Below, in pieces: positions 1-8,042 of a stretch of DNA of 64,000 nucleotides. Source of the stretch: Pseudomonas morbosilactucae (GTDB lineage Bacteria > Pseudomonadota > Gammaproteobacteria > Pseudomonadales > Pseudomonadaceae); NCBI RefSeq assembly GCF_023241715.1, contig NZ_JALQCW010000005.1, forward strand, positions 1-64,000, in the 5' to 3' direction. Position 1 is the first letter of the stretch, and each line of letters starts with the position of its first letter. Both the position numbers and the translations under genes were made by a program. Under the pieces are notes generated by a model that saw only the letters and a list, made by a program, of their open reading frames with translations, searched no databases and had not been told where the DNA came from.

Positions 1-59
1 GGCGAACATCGAACAGCACACTCATGGAACTGGGCCTGTTGCCGTTGTTTACACACTAA
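1..59 (+). CDS. possible 3' end of a gene running in from the left edge
   Basis: One frame is open from the window edge to a TAA at 57-59 and would encode about 18 residues ending LPLFTH. The stop falls just where the repeat-rich spacer begins, which is what the tail of a real gene would look like. There are too few residues to name a family, and chance cannot be excluded. Confidence 0.25.
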   Translation, partial: RTSNSTLMELGLLPLFTH

Positions 60-72
60 ATATTCCAGCGCT

Positions 73-155
73 CAACTTGCCGCTTGCCGCTTGCCGCTTG
101 CCGCTTGAAACTTGCAGCTTGCAGCTTGCAAGCTTGCAGCTTGCAGCTTGCAGCT
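73..155. repeat. tandem GCTTGCN heptad repeats downstream of algA
   Basis: About eleven head-to-tail copies of a 7-bp unit, first as CTTGCCG and then as CTTGCAG, fill this stretch, with one interruption near 107-112. A shorter run of the same unit lies at 268-294, just past the algA stop. The array has no coding potential I would trust. Similar units recur in the algA-algF and algD-alg8 gaps, so this is a dispersed intergenic element of the strain. Confidence 0.8.
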
Positions 156-295
156 CACCACTGCTCCAAAAAAATACCCCTTGCCCAACTGCCTGCGGAT
201 AGGGGACGCAGGCACCTGGGAAGGGGTTGAAAATCGAACGGCCAACGACTCCCTGCTGTTACTCGCAGCTTGCCGCTTGAAGCTTGTAGCTGCCC

Positions 296-1747
296 TTACT
301 GAGCAATGGTCTTCACCGACACCCCGCGTTCGATTGGGGTAGAGCGCCCGTAGATGTCTTCGAAGCGCTCGATGTCGTCTTCGCCCAGGTAGCTGCCCGA
401 TTGCACTTCGATGATTTCCAGGGGGATCTTGCCCGGGTTGCGCAGGCGGTGCACCGAGGCGATCGGGATGTAGGTGGACTGGTTCTCGGTGAGCAGGAAT
501 ACGTTCTCGTCACAGGTGACTTCGGCGGTGCCGCTGACCACGATCCAGTGTTCGGCGCGGTGGTGGTGCATCTGCAACGACAGGCAAGCGCCCGGCTTGA
601 CCGAGATGTGCTTGACCTGGAAGCGGCCGCCCATGTCCACGGAGTCGTAGGAGCCCCACGGGCGATAGACTTCGCAATGGTTCTGGGTTTCGCTGCGGCC
701 CTGTTCGTTGAGGGTGTTGACCATCTGTTTCACGCCTTGGACCTTGTCCTTGTGGGCGATCATCATGGCGTCCTTGGTTTCCACCACGACGATGTTTTCC
801 AGGCCGATCACCGACACCAGTTTGCCGTTGCCGTGGATCATGCAGTTGCGGCTGTCCTGGATCACCACATCGCCTTTGCTGACGTTGCCGTTGGCGTCTT
901 TTTCATGCACGTCCCACAGCGACGACCAGCAACCCACGTCGCTCCAACCGGCGCTCAGGGGCACCACGCAAGCGCGCTGGGTTTTTTCCATCACGGCGTA
1001 GTCGATGGAGTTGTCCGGGCAGCAGGCGAAGGTGGCTTCGTCGATGTCCACGGTGTCGGCGTCTTCGCTGCTGCGCTCCAGGGTCAGCAGGCAGGTGTCG
1101 TAGATGTCCGGGTCGTGCTTTTTCAGCTCTTCGAGGAAGCGGCTGGCGCGGAACAGGAACATGCCGCTGTTCCAGAAGTAGCCGCCAGCCTCGACGAATT
1201 CGGTGGCGCGCTTGACGTCGGGTTTCTCGACGAAGTGCGAGACCCGGCTCACGCCTTCCGGCAGCAGCGCGTCGTTGCTGGACTTGATGTAGCCGTAGCC
1301 GGTTTCCGGCTTGGTCGCCGGGACGCCGAACAGCACCATCTCGCCACGTTCGGCGGCGACGGTGGCCAGGGCCAGGGCACGTTGCAGGGCTTTCTGGTCT
1401 TCCAGCACGTGGTCCGCCGGCAGCACCAGCATCAGCTCGTCACGGCCTTCGTTGACCAGCATCATCGCGGTCAGGGCCACGGCGGGCGCGGTGTTGCGGC
1501 CGAAGGGCTCCATCAGGATGCGCTGGCATTCGAGTTTGCGCGTCGCCAACTGCTCGTTGACGATAAAGCGGTGATCCTTGTTGCAGACCACGATCGGGGT
1601 GTCCATGCCTTCGAACACCAGGCGCTCCAGGGTTTGCTGGAACAGCGTGTGTTCGCCGGTCAGGGCGAGGAATTGCTTGGGAAACTGCTTACGCGAAAGC
1701 GGCCAAAGACGTGAGCCGCTACCACCTGACAAGATCACCGGAATCAT
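296..1747 (-). CDS. algA: bifunctional mannose-6-phosphate isomerase / mannose-1-phosphate guanylyltransferase AlgA
   Basis: Type II phosphomannose isomerase/GDP-mannose pyrophosphorylase of 483 residues, the usual family length. It makes mannose-6-phosphate from fructose-6-phosphate and, after AlgC (not in this window), GDP-mannose from mannose-1-phosphate in the cytoplasm. The N-terminus has the nucleotidyltransferase signature VILSGGSGSRLWPLSR followed by FPKQFL. The C-terminal third is the cupin isomerase domain with YRPWGSYDSVD and the metal-site stretch QMHHHRAEHW. The ATG at 1747 is chosen because it starts MIPVILSGG directly; an upstream in-frame start at 1783 would add an unusual 12 residues. 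It is the last gene of the alginate operon, 102 bp past algF across a repeat-bearing spacer. Confidence 0.97.
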   Translation of the reverse strand: MIPVILSGGSGSRLWPLSRKQFPKQFLALTGEHTLFQQTLERLVFEGMDTPIVVCNKDHRFIVNEQLATRKLECQRILMEPFGRNTAPAVALTAMMLVNEGRDELMLVLPADHVLEDQKALQRALALATVAAERGEMVLFGVPATKPETGYGYIKSSNDALLPEGVSRVSHFVEKPDVKRATEFVEAGGYFWNSGMFLFRASRFLEELKKHDPDIYDTCLLTLERSSEDADTVDIDEATFACCPDNSIDYAVMEKTQRACVVPLSAGWSDVGCWSSLWDVHEKDANGNVSKGDVVIQDSRNCMIHGNGKLVSVIGLENIVVVETKDAMMIAHKDKVQGVKQMVNTLNEQGRSETQNHCEVYRPWGSYDSVDMGGRFQVKHISVKPGACLSLQMHHHRAEHWIVVSGTAEVTCDENVFLLTENQSTYIPIASVHRLRNPGKIPLEIIEVQSGSYLGEDDIERFEDIYGRSTPIERGVSVKTIAQ

Positions 1748-1770
1748 GTTGTTACTCCTAATAAATGCAG

Positions 1771-1842
1771 TTGGGAGCCGCAAGCTGCAAGCGGCAAGTT
1801 AAAAGCTCTTCACTTGCCGCTTGAGGCTTGTTGCTGATAGCT
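1771..1842. repeat. GCTTGC-type heptad repeats between algF and algA
   Basis: The algF-algA spacer holds degenerate copies of the heptad in both orientations: AAGCTGCAAGCGGCAAG around 1779-1797 and CTTGCCGCTTGAGGCTTG around 1813-1830. The opposed copies can fold into a hairpin in the operon mRNA just before algA. This could affect termination or mRNA decay between the two genes, but that is inference. Confidence 0.65.
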
Positions 1843-1849
1843 CGCGCGA

Positions 1850-2518
1850 TTAGCGCGTTGACACTGGGCGTTTCACCCACACCGGCGACAGGCTGCTGCC
1901 GTTGCCGGTGACGTAGAGCACCGCCGCTTCGCCGCGCTCCAGGGCCACGGGCTTGAGGTCGCTGACTTTTTTCTCACCGTCGTACAGGGCGAAGCTGACC
2001 TTCACCGGGTTGATTTCGCGCTCGCCGCGGCCTTTGGCGGCCACGGCCTTGACCACGTCGGTCTTGCCGTCGGCGGTCTTCAGGGTCAGGGCCTTGTCGC
2101 TGAGGTTCTGCACCCGCACCAGGGACTTCTGCTTGTTCTTGAACGGCGGCTCTTCGATCAGTTGTGGCTGGCCGCTGGCGTTGTTGACCAGGGTGTAATA
2201 GTGGTCGGCGGCGAGTTTCACCGGCACGGTCTGGCTGCCCACTTTGGCGCTGTAGTCGCCACCGGGCATGAAGCTGAAGTCACTGCTGGCCAGGGGCGCA
2301 ACGTCGCTGACGTTGGTGCTGCCAACCGTGGCGCTGACTTCGGCGTTGCTGGCGTTGTAGATGCGTACGAAGGTCGAGCCTTTGGGCGCGGTCGGGCCGT
2401 ACAGGGCGGCGTCGCCACCGGCGAACACCGATGTCGACATCAGGCCCATGCCAGCGACCAGGGCTGCCACTTTCAGGGAGTTGGCAGCGAGACGGCGAGG
2501 AGTAGTAATGAAAGTCAT
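1850..2518 (-). CDS. algF: alginate O-acetyltransferase accessory protein AlgF
   Basis: Periplasmic protein of 222 residues required with AlgI, AlgJ and AlgX for O-acetylation of mannuronate residues. A basic start, a hydrophobic core (LKVAALVAGMGLMSTSVFA) and an AGG cleavage region form a signal peptide of about 33 residues. The mature protein opens with ALYGPTAPKGSTFVRIYNAS and looks all-beta; no catalytic motif is evident, in line with its adaptor role. The ATG at 2518 has a good ribosome site, AAAGAGGT, about 7 bases upstream. As read, the algJ frame runs through this start (see algJ). Confidence 0.95.
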   Translation of the reverse strand: MTFITTPRRLAANSLKVAALVAGMGLMSTSVFAGGDAALYGPTAPKGSTFVRIYNASNAEVSATVGSTNVSDVAPLASSDFSFMPGGDYSAKVGSQTVPVKLAADHYYTLVNNASGQPQLIEEPPFKNKQKSLVRVQNLSDKALTLKTADGKTDVVKAVAAKGRGEREINPVKVSFALYDGEKKVSDLKPVALERGEAAVLYVTGNGSSLSPVWVKRPVSTR

Positions 2519-3707
2519 GAGTGTTACCTCTTTTCAGTTTTGCGCCGATCGGCGTCTCGGATTTGGCGTTAACGGCTAGGTTTTGTTGGCGAGCGCCGGC
2601 TTGCTTGAGCTCTGCGACCCACTGCGGGTCGGCGTCGCCGATTTCGTTGTTGACGGGCAGATAGCGTTCAGGGAATTCCCAGATCAGCACCTGGGGCGGG
2701 TTGTTCTTGAAGTCGTCGCTTTTGAGGTAGCTGAGCATCGGCAGGATCGGGCCGTGGCCGTCTTCGGCGTAGCTCACCACGTCGCTGTGCAGGGCCTGCT
2801 TCAGCGCGCCGACAAAGTTCCAGTTGGGGTTGGCGCTGTAGCTGGTGCCCACCAGGGCCACCGGCACGTCGTTGTTGGCAAACAGCGCATCATCGGCAGC
2901 GGGCTGGTCGTCAGCGGCGCGGGTGACGCGTTTATCCAGGGGCTCCTGGGCCGGCATGAGGTTTTCAAACAGCGGGTCCAGGGGCAGGAACAGGCGCAGG
3001 TCGCCTTTGTGCGCCACGGTCTGTTCAGCCTCGGTGACGAAGCGCTGGGGCTGGCCGCTCAAGGGGGCTTTTTCGGCAATCGACTGGGCCAGTTGCTTGG
3101 CGGCGATTTCGGCGCCGCTCGGGGTCCAGTGGGTGTCGGTGCGCAGGAACACTTGCTGGCCCTGTTGCTTGGCCTGTTGCAGTGGGCCCAGCAGGTCGGG
3201 GGCAAGGATCTTGTTGGCCGCGACCCGGGCATGGAAGTCCTGGTAGAGGTTGGCGTGGATGCTGGCCGGTTGCACGTCACCCAGGTGTTCCGGGTACAGG
3301 CGCACCTTGGCCGGGACGATGGCCATCACCAGTTTCACGCCGCGCGCCTTGAGCTGCTGGCGCACGCCTTCCACCAGGGCGTAGTTGCCCTGCAGGTTCA
3401 GCTCTTCGTTGACGATGGGGTTGAATTCCTCATCGCTGTACAGCCACTGGTCACGGCCCAGGACCACGCCCGGACGGCCTTCGTTGAACAGCTTGAAGTC
3501 CAGGGCGGCCCAGAGGTTGGTGCCCAGGCGCTTGATCGGAAACTCTTCGTCGTAGTGCGTTTCCACAGCCTTGGTCCAGCGCCCGTTGAGCACCGTGGCC
3601 TCGGCGTTGGTGCTGAAGCCGAAGAAGCTGCGCACCGACCACAGGCCCAGGACCGTCAGGGTCAGCATGAACAGGGCGATGTAGAACAGACGTAATGAGC
3701 GGGTCAT
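2280..3707 (-). CDS. algJ: alginate O-acetyltransferase AlgJ, with a likely frame slip at its last codons
   Basis: Membrane-anchored periplasmic SGNH-type acetyltransferase. Residues 5-28 form an N-terminal signal-anchor. The catalytic pieces are visible: TDTHWTPSGAE (Asp/His) near 190-200 and VGTSYSANPNWNF (nucleophile Ser) near 290-300. The family is about 390 residues long. This frame is normal to residue 386 (SETP, ending at 2550), then continues 89 residues out of frame across the algF start. A TGA at 2534-2536, immediately before the algF ribosome site, would end a 390- or 391-residue protein if one base were removed or two were added just upstream. The catalytic domain is intact, so function is probably kept. 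The gene starts 10 bp after the algI stop. Confidence 0.9.
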   Translation of the reverse strand: MTRSLRLFYIALFMLTLTVLGLWSVRSFFGFSTNAEATVLNGRWTKAVETHYDEEFPIKRLGTNLWAALDFKLFNEGRPGVVLGRDQWLYSDEEFNPIVNEELNLQGNYALVEGVRQQLKARGVKLVMAIVPAKVRLYPEHLGDVQPASIHANLYQDFHARVAANKILAPDLLGPLQQAKQQGQQVFLRTDTHWTPSGAEIAAKQLAQSIAEKAPLSGQPQRFVTEAEQTVAHKGDLRLFLPLDPLFENLMPAQEPLDKRVTRAADDQPAADDALFANNDVPVALVGTSYSANPNWNFVGALKQALHSDVVSYAEDGHGPILPMLSYLKSDDFKNNPPQVLIWEFPERYLPVNNEIGDADPQWVAELKQAGARQQNLAVNAKSETPIGAKLKRGNTHDFHYYSSPSRCQLPESGSPGRWHGPDVDIGVRRWRRRPVRPDRAQRLDLRTHLQRQQRRSQRHGWQHQRQRRCAPGQQ

Positions 3708-3717
3708 GTCAGATCCC

Positions 3718-5283
3718 TCAGAACTGGAAGTAAAGGAACGGCGAGAAGCTTTGCGCCGAGAGTTTGAGAATCGAGGCGATGAACAGCAGCAGCACCAGGC
3801 CCCGCATCACGTAGCGCGACCAGTCGGCGGTCCAGTAGGCCGGTTGCACCTGGGCATCGGTGCCCACGGTGTAGCCCGGTTGGTGGATGCTGCCGGGGTT
3901 GTCGCCGGGTACGGCCTTGATCAGCCCCGGTTGTGCGCCGGCCGGGCCGTCCACTTCGCTGCCTGGTTCAGGCTTGGCCTTGCTCACTGGCGGGTTGCTG
4001 TAGAGGTCGCGCAGGCCGAAGAACGCCAGGGTGGCGTAGGCCAGGATCAGGGTCGCCACTTGCAGGCCGGTGAGGCTGGCGCGGTTGAGTTCCGACAGCG
4101 ACCAGTCGCCGAAGCTGAACATGGCGCCGTACATACGCCCGGCCACGTGCAGGTTTTCGGCACGGAAGATCACCCAGCCCATGACCACCAGGAGGAAGGT
4201 CAGTGCCCAGCGGATCGGGTTCAGGCTGCGCGGCGAAGTGTTGAGGCCCAGGGCTTTTTCGATCGCCAGCCACATGCCGTGCCAGGCGCCCCAGACGATG
4301 TAGGTGATGTTCGCACCGTGCCACAGGCCACCGAGCAGCATGGTCAGGAACAGGTTGCGGTAAGTCATCAGCGTGCCTTTGCGGTTGCCGCCCAGGGTGA
4401 TGTACAGGTAGTCGCGCAGCCAGGTGGACAGGCTGATGTGCCAGCGCCGCCAGAACTCGGTGATCGACTGGCTGATGTAGGGCTGCTTGAAGTTTTCCAT
4501 GAAGCGGAAACCCATCATCAGGCCCAAGCCGATGGCCATGTCGCTGTAGCCGGAGAAGTCGAAGTACAGCTGCGCGGTGTAGGCCAGGGCGCCGAGCCAG
4601 GCATCGCCCGTGGTGGGGTTTTGCAGGGCGAAGCAATGGTCGGCGACCACCGCCAGGGTGTCGGCGATAAACACCTTCTTGATGAAACCCTGCATGAAGC
4701 GGGTGCAGCCTTCGGAGAACTTGTCCAGGGTGTGGGTGCGGTTGTTGAACTGGTCCGCCAGGTCGCGAAAGCGCAGGACCGGGCCGGCGATCAGGTGCGG
4801 GAAGATCGCCACGAACGCCGCGAAGTCGATGAGGTTGCGCGTGGCCGGGGTGTCACCGCGGTAGACGTCGATGATGTAACTGATGGACTCGAAGATGTAG
4901 AACGAGATCCCGATCGGCAACAGGATGTGGGTCAGGATGAACGGTTCCAGACCGTAGGAGGTCATGATCGCGTTGATGCTGTCCACGCCGAAGTTGGCGT
5001 ATTTGAAGTAGCCGAGGATGCACAGGTCGACGCCGACGCCGAGCAGCAGCCAGCGTTGGGCGGGTTTGGTCCGGACCCCAGCCGCACCGACTTTCAGGCC
5101 GATCCAGTAGTTCCACAGGGTGACGCCGGCGAACAGCGCCAGGAAGTCCACCCGCCACCAGGCATAGAACACATAACTGGCGATCAGCAGCAGCAAGTTG
5201 CGATAGCGTTGCCCGCTCAAGTAGTACAAGCCGAGAAAGATCGGCAAGAACAGAAACAGGAACACATTGGATGAAAAAACCAT
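3718..5283 (-). CDS. algI: MBOAT-family alginate O-acetyltransferase AlgI
   Basis: Polytopic inner-membrane protein of 521 residues (family about 520) thought to carry acetyl groups across the membrane to AlgJ/AlgX. The MBOAT signature is clear: RRWHISLSTWLRDYLYI near 290-310 and GGLWHGANITYIVWGAWHG near 325-345, whose His is the conserved catalytic residue. Many hydrophobic segments begin with NVFLFLFLPIFLGLYYL at the N-terminus. The start at 5283 (MVFSSNVF) is preferred over an in-frame ATG at 5307, since family members begin this way. Spacing to algJ is tight, while a 176-bp gap with a REP-like element separates it from algL. Confidence 0.96.
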   Translation of the reverse strand: MVFSSNVFLFLFLPIFLGLYYLSGQRYRNLLLLIASYVFYAWWRVDFLALFAGVTLWNYWIGLKVGAAGVRTKPAQRWLLLGVGVDLCILGYFKYANFGVDSINAIMTSYGLEPFILTHILLPIGISFYIFESISYIIDVYRGDTPATRNLIDFAAFVAIFPHLIAGPVLRFRDLADQFNNRTHTLDKFSEGCTRFMQGFIKKVFIADTLAVVADHCFALQNPTTGDAWLGALAYTAQLYFDFSGYSDMAIGLGLMMGFRFMENFKQPYISQSITEFWRRWHISLSTWLRDYLYITLGGNRKGTLMTYRNLFLTMLLGGLWHGANITYIVWGAWHGMWLAIEKALGLNTSPRSLNPIRWALTFLLVVMGWVIFRAENLHVAGRMYGAMFSFGDWSLSELNRASLTGLQVATLILAYATLAFFGLRDLYSNPPVSKAKPEPGSEVDGPAGAQPGLIKAVPGDNPGSIHQPGYTVGTDAQVQPAYWTADWSRYVMRGLVLLLFIASILKLSAQSFSPFLYFQF

Positions 5284-5370
5284 CCCGATCTCTCCGTGTT
5301 TAACCAATAGTCAGAGGCCGGAGCCCCCCCAAACCCCCCCGCGAAAAAAGCGGGAAAGCGGTACTGCGTT

Positions 5371-5438
5371 CTGTAGGAGCCGGCTTGCCGGCGATGGCGG
5401 TCTTGAGGGCCTCTTCGCTGGCAAGCCAGCTCCTACAG
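5371..5438. repeat. REP-like inverted pair inside the alginate operon (algL-algI gap)
   Basis: CTGTAGGAGCCGGCTTGCCG and an opposed copy ending GCAAGCCAGCTCCTACAG face each other across about 30 bases. The arms pair over roughly 18 positions with few mismatches. The unit GTAGGAGC-N-GGCTTGCCAGCGA recurs at other gene boundaries of this window. Here it sits within a transcription unit, where such elements may stabilise or attenuate the mRNA; that effect is inferred. Confidence 0.8.
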
Positions 5439-5459
5439 GGCGTCGTTCCAACGATTCGA

Positions 5460-6575
5460 TCAGGAGCCTTTTTCGTGGGAAGGGTCGTAGACCTTGGTCA
5501 GGTCGCCCCCCAGGCGGAAGGTCTTGAACGGCTGCATGCCATGCTTGCGCTCCAGCACATCGGGGGCGCAGGTGTAGAGGCTGCAGAAGGGTTCGAGCCA
5601 GGCGAATTTCGAGTCGACCTTGAGGTCGCTCATGTCCTGCTGCTTACCGTTCTTTTTCTCGAAGTCGTCCGGGTCTTTCACCCCGGCCAGCACTCGGTCA
5701 CCCAAGCGCTTGAGGGCGCCGTTGTTTTCCTGGCGCAGGTCCACGCCATTGACCTGGGCGAAGCTGGCGATCATCGCCAACGGCGGCAGGGCGTAGTTGT
5801 GATAGGCCAGGGCGCGCTGCTGACGCTTGAGTTCGTTGGGCAGGAAACCTTCGGCATCGACCTGGTTGACCCCGACCTTGTATTCCTTGACGGCCCAGTC
5901 GAACAGGTCGCGGCGGTTGGTGGCGATGGAGGTCGCCATCACTGACCAGGCGGCCCAGTAGGAGTGGTTGTTGGTTTTTTCCAGGGGCAGGTTGTCCCAG
6001 TCGCTGACCACCTGGTCGGCCATCTTGCTGAACCAGGCCTCGATCTGCTGCGCTTCCTTTTCGTGGGTCGCCAGCGGGTGCGAGTCGGAGAACTTCAAGC
6101 GCAGGTAAGCCGAGGCCATGCTGCCCAGGGCCCATTTGCGCATGGACTTGCCGGTGTGGTTGAAGTCCTTGGACATCAGCGCGTCGGCCTGGGCCCAGGC
6201 GGTGAGCCAGCTCAGGGTGCATTCCAACTGTTCCGGACGGCCATCACGCATGAACTGCATGACCCGTTTGCTGGTGCCGCGCTCGATTTTGGTGATGTCG
6301 GCGGTGCTGTCGCGGAAGGCTTTTTCCGACTGGGTGTTCAAGGTCGCGCGGGCCTTGTCCGAGCCTTCGTACTTGCTGCGAAATTGCAGCGAGCCGGTGT
6401 AGGGCGCGGGCATGGCGTCACAGCCTTCGCTGTGGTCGCCGGTCTTGAACTTATCCACAGGCGCAAAGTAACCCTGGGGCGGCCGCAGGGGGGCCGCGGC
6501 CTGGGTCGCGCCGGCGAACATCGCCAGGCTGAGCAGGGTCGGGGTCAAAAGTCGTTTGATCGTTGTGCTTTGCAT
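5460..6575 (-). CDS. algL: poly(beta-D-mannuronate) lyase AlgL (PL5)
   Basis: Periplasmic alginate lyase of 371 residues, which cleaves polymannuronate by beta-elimination and clears stray polymer from the periplasm. A signal peptide spans residues 1-28 ([20 protein letters not shown]). The PL5 active-site stretch [11 protein letters not shown] is present near 200, followed by the [14 protein letters not shown] region that supplies the catalytic Tyr and neighbours. The start at 6575 gives this signal peptide; the frame is open upstream but there it overlaps algX in another frame. Only 7 bp separate it from the algX stop, so translation is likely coupled. Confidence 0.96.
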   Translation of the reverse strand: MQSTTIKRLLTPTLLSLAMFAGATQAAAPLRPPQGYFAPVDKFKTGDHSEGCDAMPAPYTGSLQFRSKYEGSDKARATLNTQSEKAFRDSTADITKIERGTSKRVMQFMRDGRPEQLECTLSWLTAWAQADALMSKDFNHTGKSMRKWALGSMASAYLRLKFSDSHPLATHEKEAQQIEAWFSKMADQVVSDWDNLPLEKTNNHSYWAAWSVMATSIATNRRDLFDWAVKEYKVGVNQVDAEGFLPNELKRQQRALAYHNYALPPLAMIASFAQVNGVDLRQENNGALKRLGDRVLAGVKDPDDFEKKNGKQQDMSDLKVDSKFAWLEPFCSLYTCAPDVLERKHGMQPFKTFRLGGDLTKVYDPSHEKGS

Positions 6576-6582
6576 AGGAACC

Positions 6583-8031
6583 TCATTGCCCGATCTGCGC
6601 GGTGCGTTGCTCCGCGCTCGGGAATACGTTGCGTTTGCAAATTTTCGCTTCGACTTTCTGCGCGGCAGCGCCCGCTTCCGGACCCTGGACTTCGACGGCC
6701 AGCAGGTTTTGCGAGGCCCAGTCTTCGTCAGTGCGCAGTTCAAAGGCGAAACGCCCGTCGGTGTCGGATGTTTCCGGTTTGTCGATCTTGATGTCCTCGT
6801 GGCGCCCGTTCATGTACCAGAGGGTGGCTTGCAGGGTTTTCACCGAGGGATCGGCGAAGCGGATGTCAACCTGGTGGTTGCTGTTGCGCAGGTCCATATT
6901 TTTGCTGTTGACCAGCAGTTCGTTCTTGCCCGGCTTGAGGTTGGCGCTGGCACTCATCTGGGTGTCCTTGCCTTCGCAGCCGTTGTCGAGAAGAGACATC
7001 ATTTGTCGGTAGATGGTTTCCTGGTCCAGGCGGTATAGCGGCGAGAACTCCCAGATGAGGATTTTCGGCGGGCTCTTCTGGAATTCCTCACTGCCCAGGT
7101 ACTGCAACATCGAGCCTTCCAGGCCGCCGCCGGGGAAGGCGACGTTGAGGATGTCGGCGCCGATGGACTCTTCCAGGAAGCCGGCGAAGTTGTAGTTCTT
7201 GCCACTGTGGCTGGTGCCCACCAGGGTGATCTGCGGGTTGCCGGAATCACCGAACAGGTCGCCGTCCGCCGCTTCGCCTTTGGGCTCGGTGGTGAACTGG
7301 TCCATGTACTGGATGGCGTAGCTGGTGCCGCACAGTTGCCCGGCCATGTTGTGCAGGGTGCCGGTCTTGCCCATGCGCCCAGACTTGTGGGTCTCGAATT
7401 CACGCCGTGGAATGTCGGCGAAGGCCGGCAGTTGCTTGACCTTGTCGGCGACGATCTTGGCGGTGCGTTGGGCGCCGTAAGGCGTCCAGTGCTGGTCGCC
7501 GCGGAAGTAGAAGTCGTGGGCCGGCAGGGTGTCTGGCAGTTCTTCGTTGGTCAGCGGCGACAGGTCCGGCACCACGTAGCCCATTTGGGCGAAGCGCCCG
7601 AGCATGGCTTTGTAGTTGGTCAGGGCTTTGTCGTAGTCGAAGCGGGCCTTTTCCGCCGGGTTGAGCTTGTTGCGGTTCACCAGGCCACGGGTCGGCTGAT
7701 AGACCACCACCAGCTCCACGCCCTTGCTCTTGAAAGCTTCGTGCAACTGCTTGAGGCGACGGTAGCCTTGCGGTGTGGTGTTGAATTCGGTGCGCAGGTC
7801 TTCCTGGGTGCGGAACAGCCAGTCGCCCTGGGCTTGCACCAGGGTGGTGAAGTTCTGCTGGTAGCGGGTGGTGTAGTTCTTCGCATCATGGGCGGCCGGG
7901 CACAGGTTGCAGCACGGCTCGGCGGTGAAGTTCGGCGCCTGGGGCTCATCGGCGCGGGCGCCGGCGCTGGCGGCGAGAATGCCGGCGGTCAGCGCCGACA
8001 GGCTCAACAGTTTGATCAGGTGTGGGGGCAT
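6583..8031 (-). CDS. algX: alginate biosynthesis protein AlgX
   Basis: Periplasmic SGNH-like O-acetyltransferase with a C-terminal carbohydrate-binding module; it acetylates the polymer directly and belongs to the export complex. A signal peptide is followed by a Cys-rich mature start (PCCNLCPA). Catalytic motifs [11 protein letters not shown] (Asp/His) and [13 protein letters not shown] (Ser) are intact. I choose the ATG at 8031 because GAGGA lies 8 bases upstream; an ATG at 8040 and a TTG at 8046 are in frame and would add three or five residues. It begins 11 bp after the algG stop at 8043. Confidence 0.94.
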   Translation of the reverse strand: MPPHLIKLLSLSALTAGILAASAGARADEPQAPNFTAEPCCNLCPAAHDAKNYTTRYQQNFTTLVQAQGDWLFRTQEDLRTEFNTTPQGYRRLKQLHEAFKSKGVELVVVYQPTRGLVNRNKLNPAEKARFDYDKALTNYKAMLGRFAQMGYVVPDLSPLTNEELPDTLPAHDFYFRGDQHWTPYGAQRTAKIVADKVKQLPAFADIPRREFETHKSGRMGKTGTLHNMAGQLCGTSYAIQYMDQFTTEPKGEAADGDLFGDSGNPQITLVGTSHSGKNYNFAGFLEESIGADILNVAFPGGGLEGSMLQYLGSEEFQKSPPKILIWEFSPLYRLDQETIYRQMMSLLDNGCEGKDTQMSASANLKPGKNELLVNSKNMDLRNSNHQVDIRFADPSVKTLQATLWYMNGRHEDIKIDKPETSDTDGRFAFELRTDEDWASQNLLAVEVQGPEAGAAAQKVEAKICKRNVFPSAEQRTAQIGQ

Positions 8032-8042
8032 GACAGTCATCC

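Noticed and set aside
73..155. Possible CRISPR or short tandem gene in the CTTGC repeats
   Set aside because: The unit is 7 bp with no spacers, and the Leu/Ala/Cys-rich translation is just the repeat.
401..1714. 437-residue open frame opposite algA
   Set aside because: Antisense shadow; no start context and no motif.
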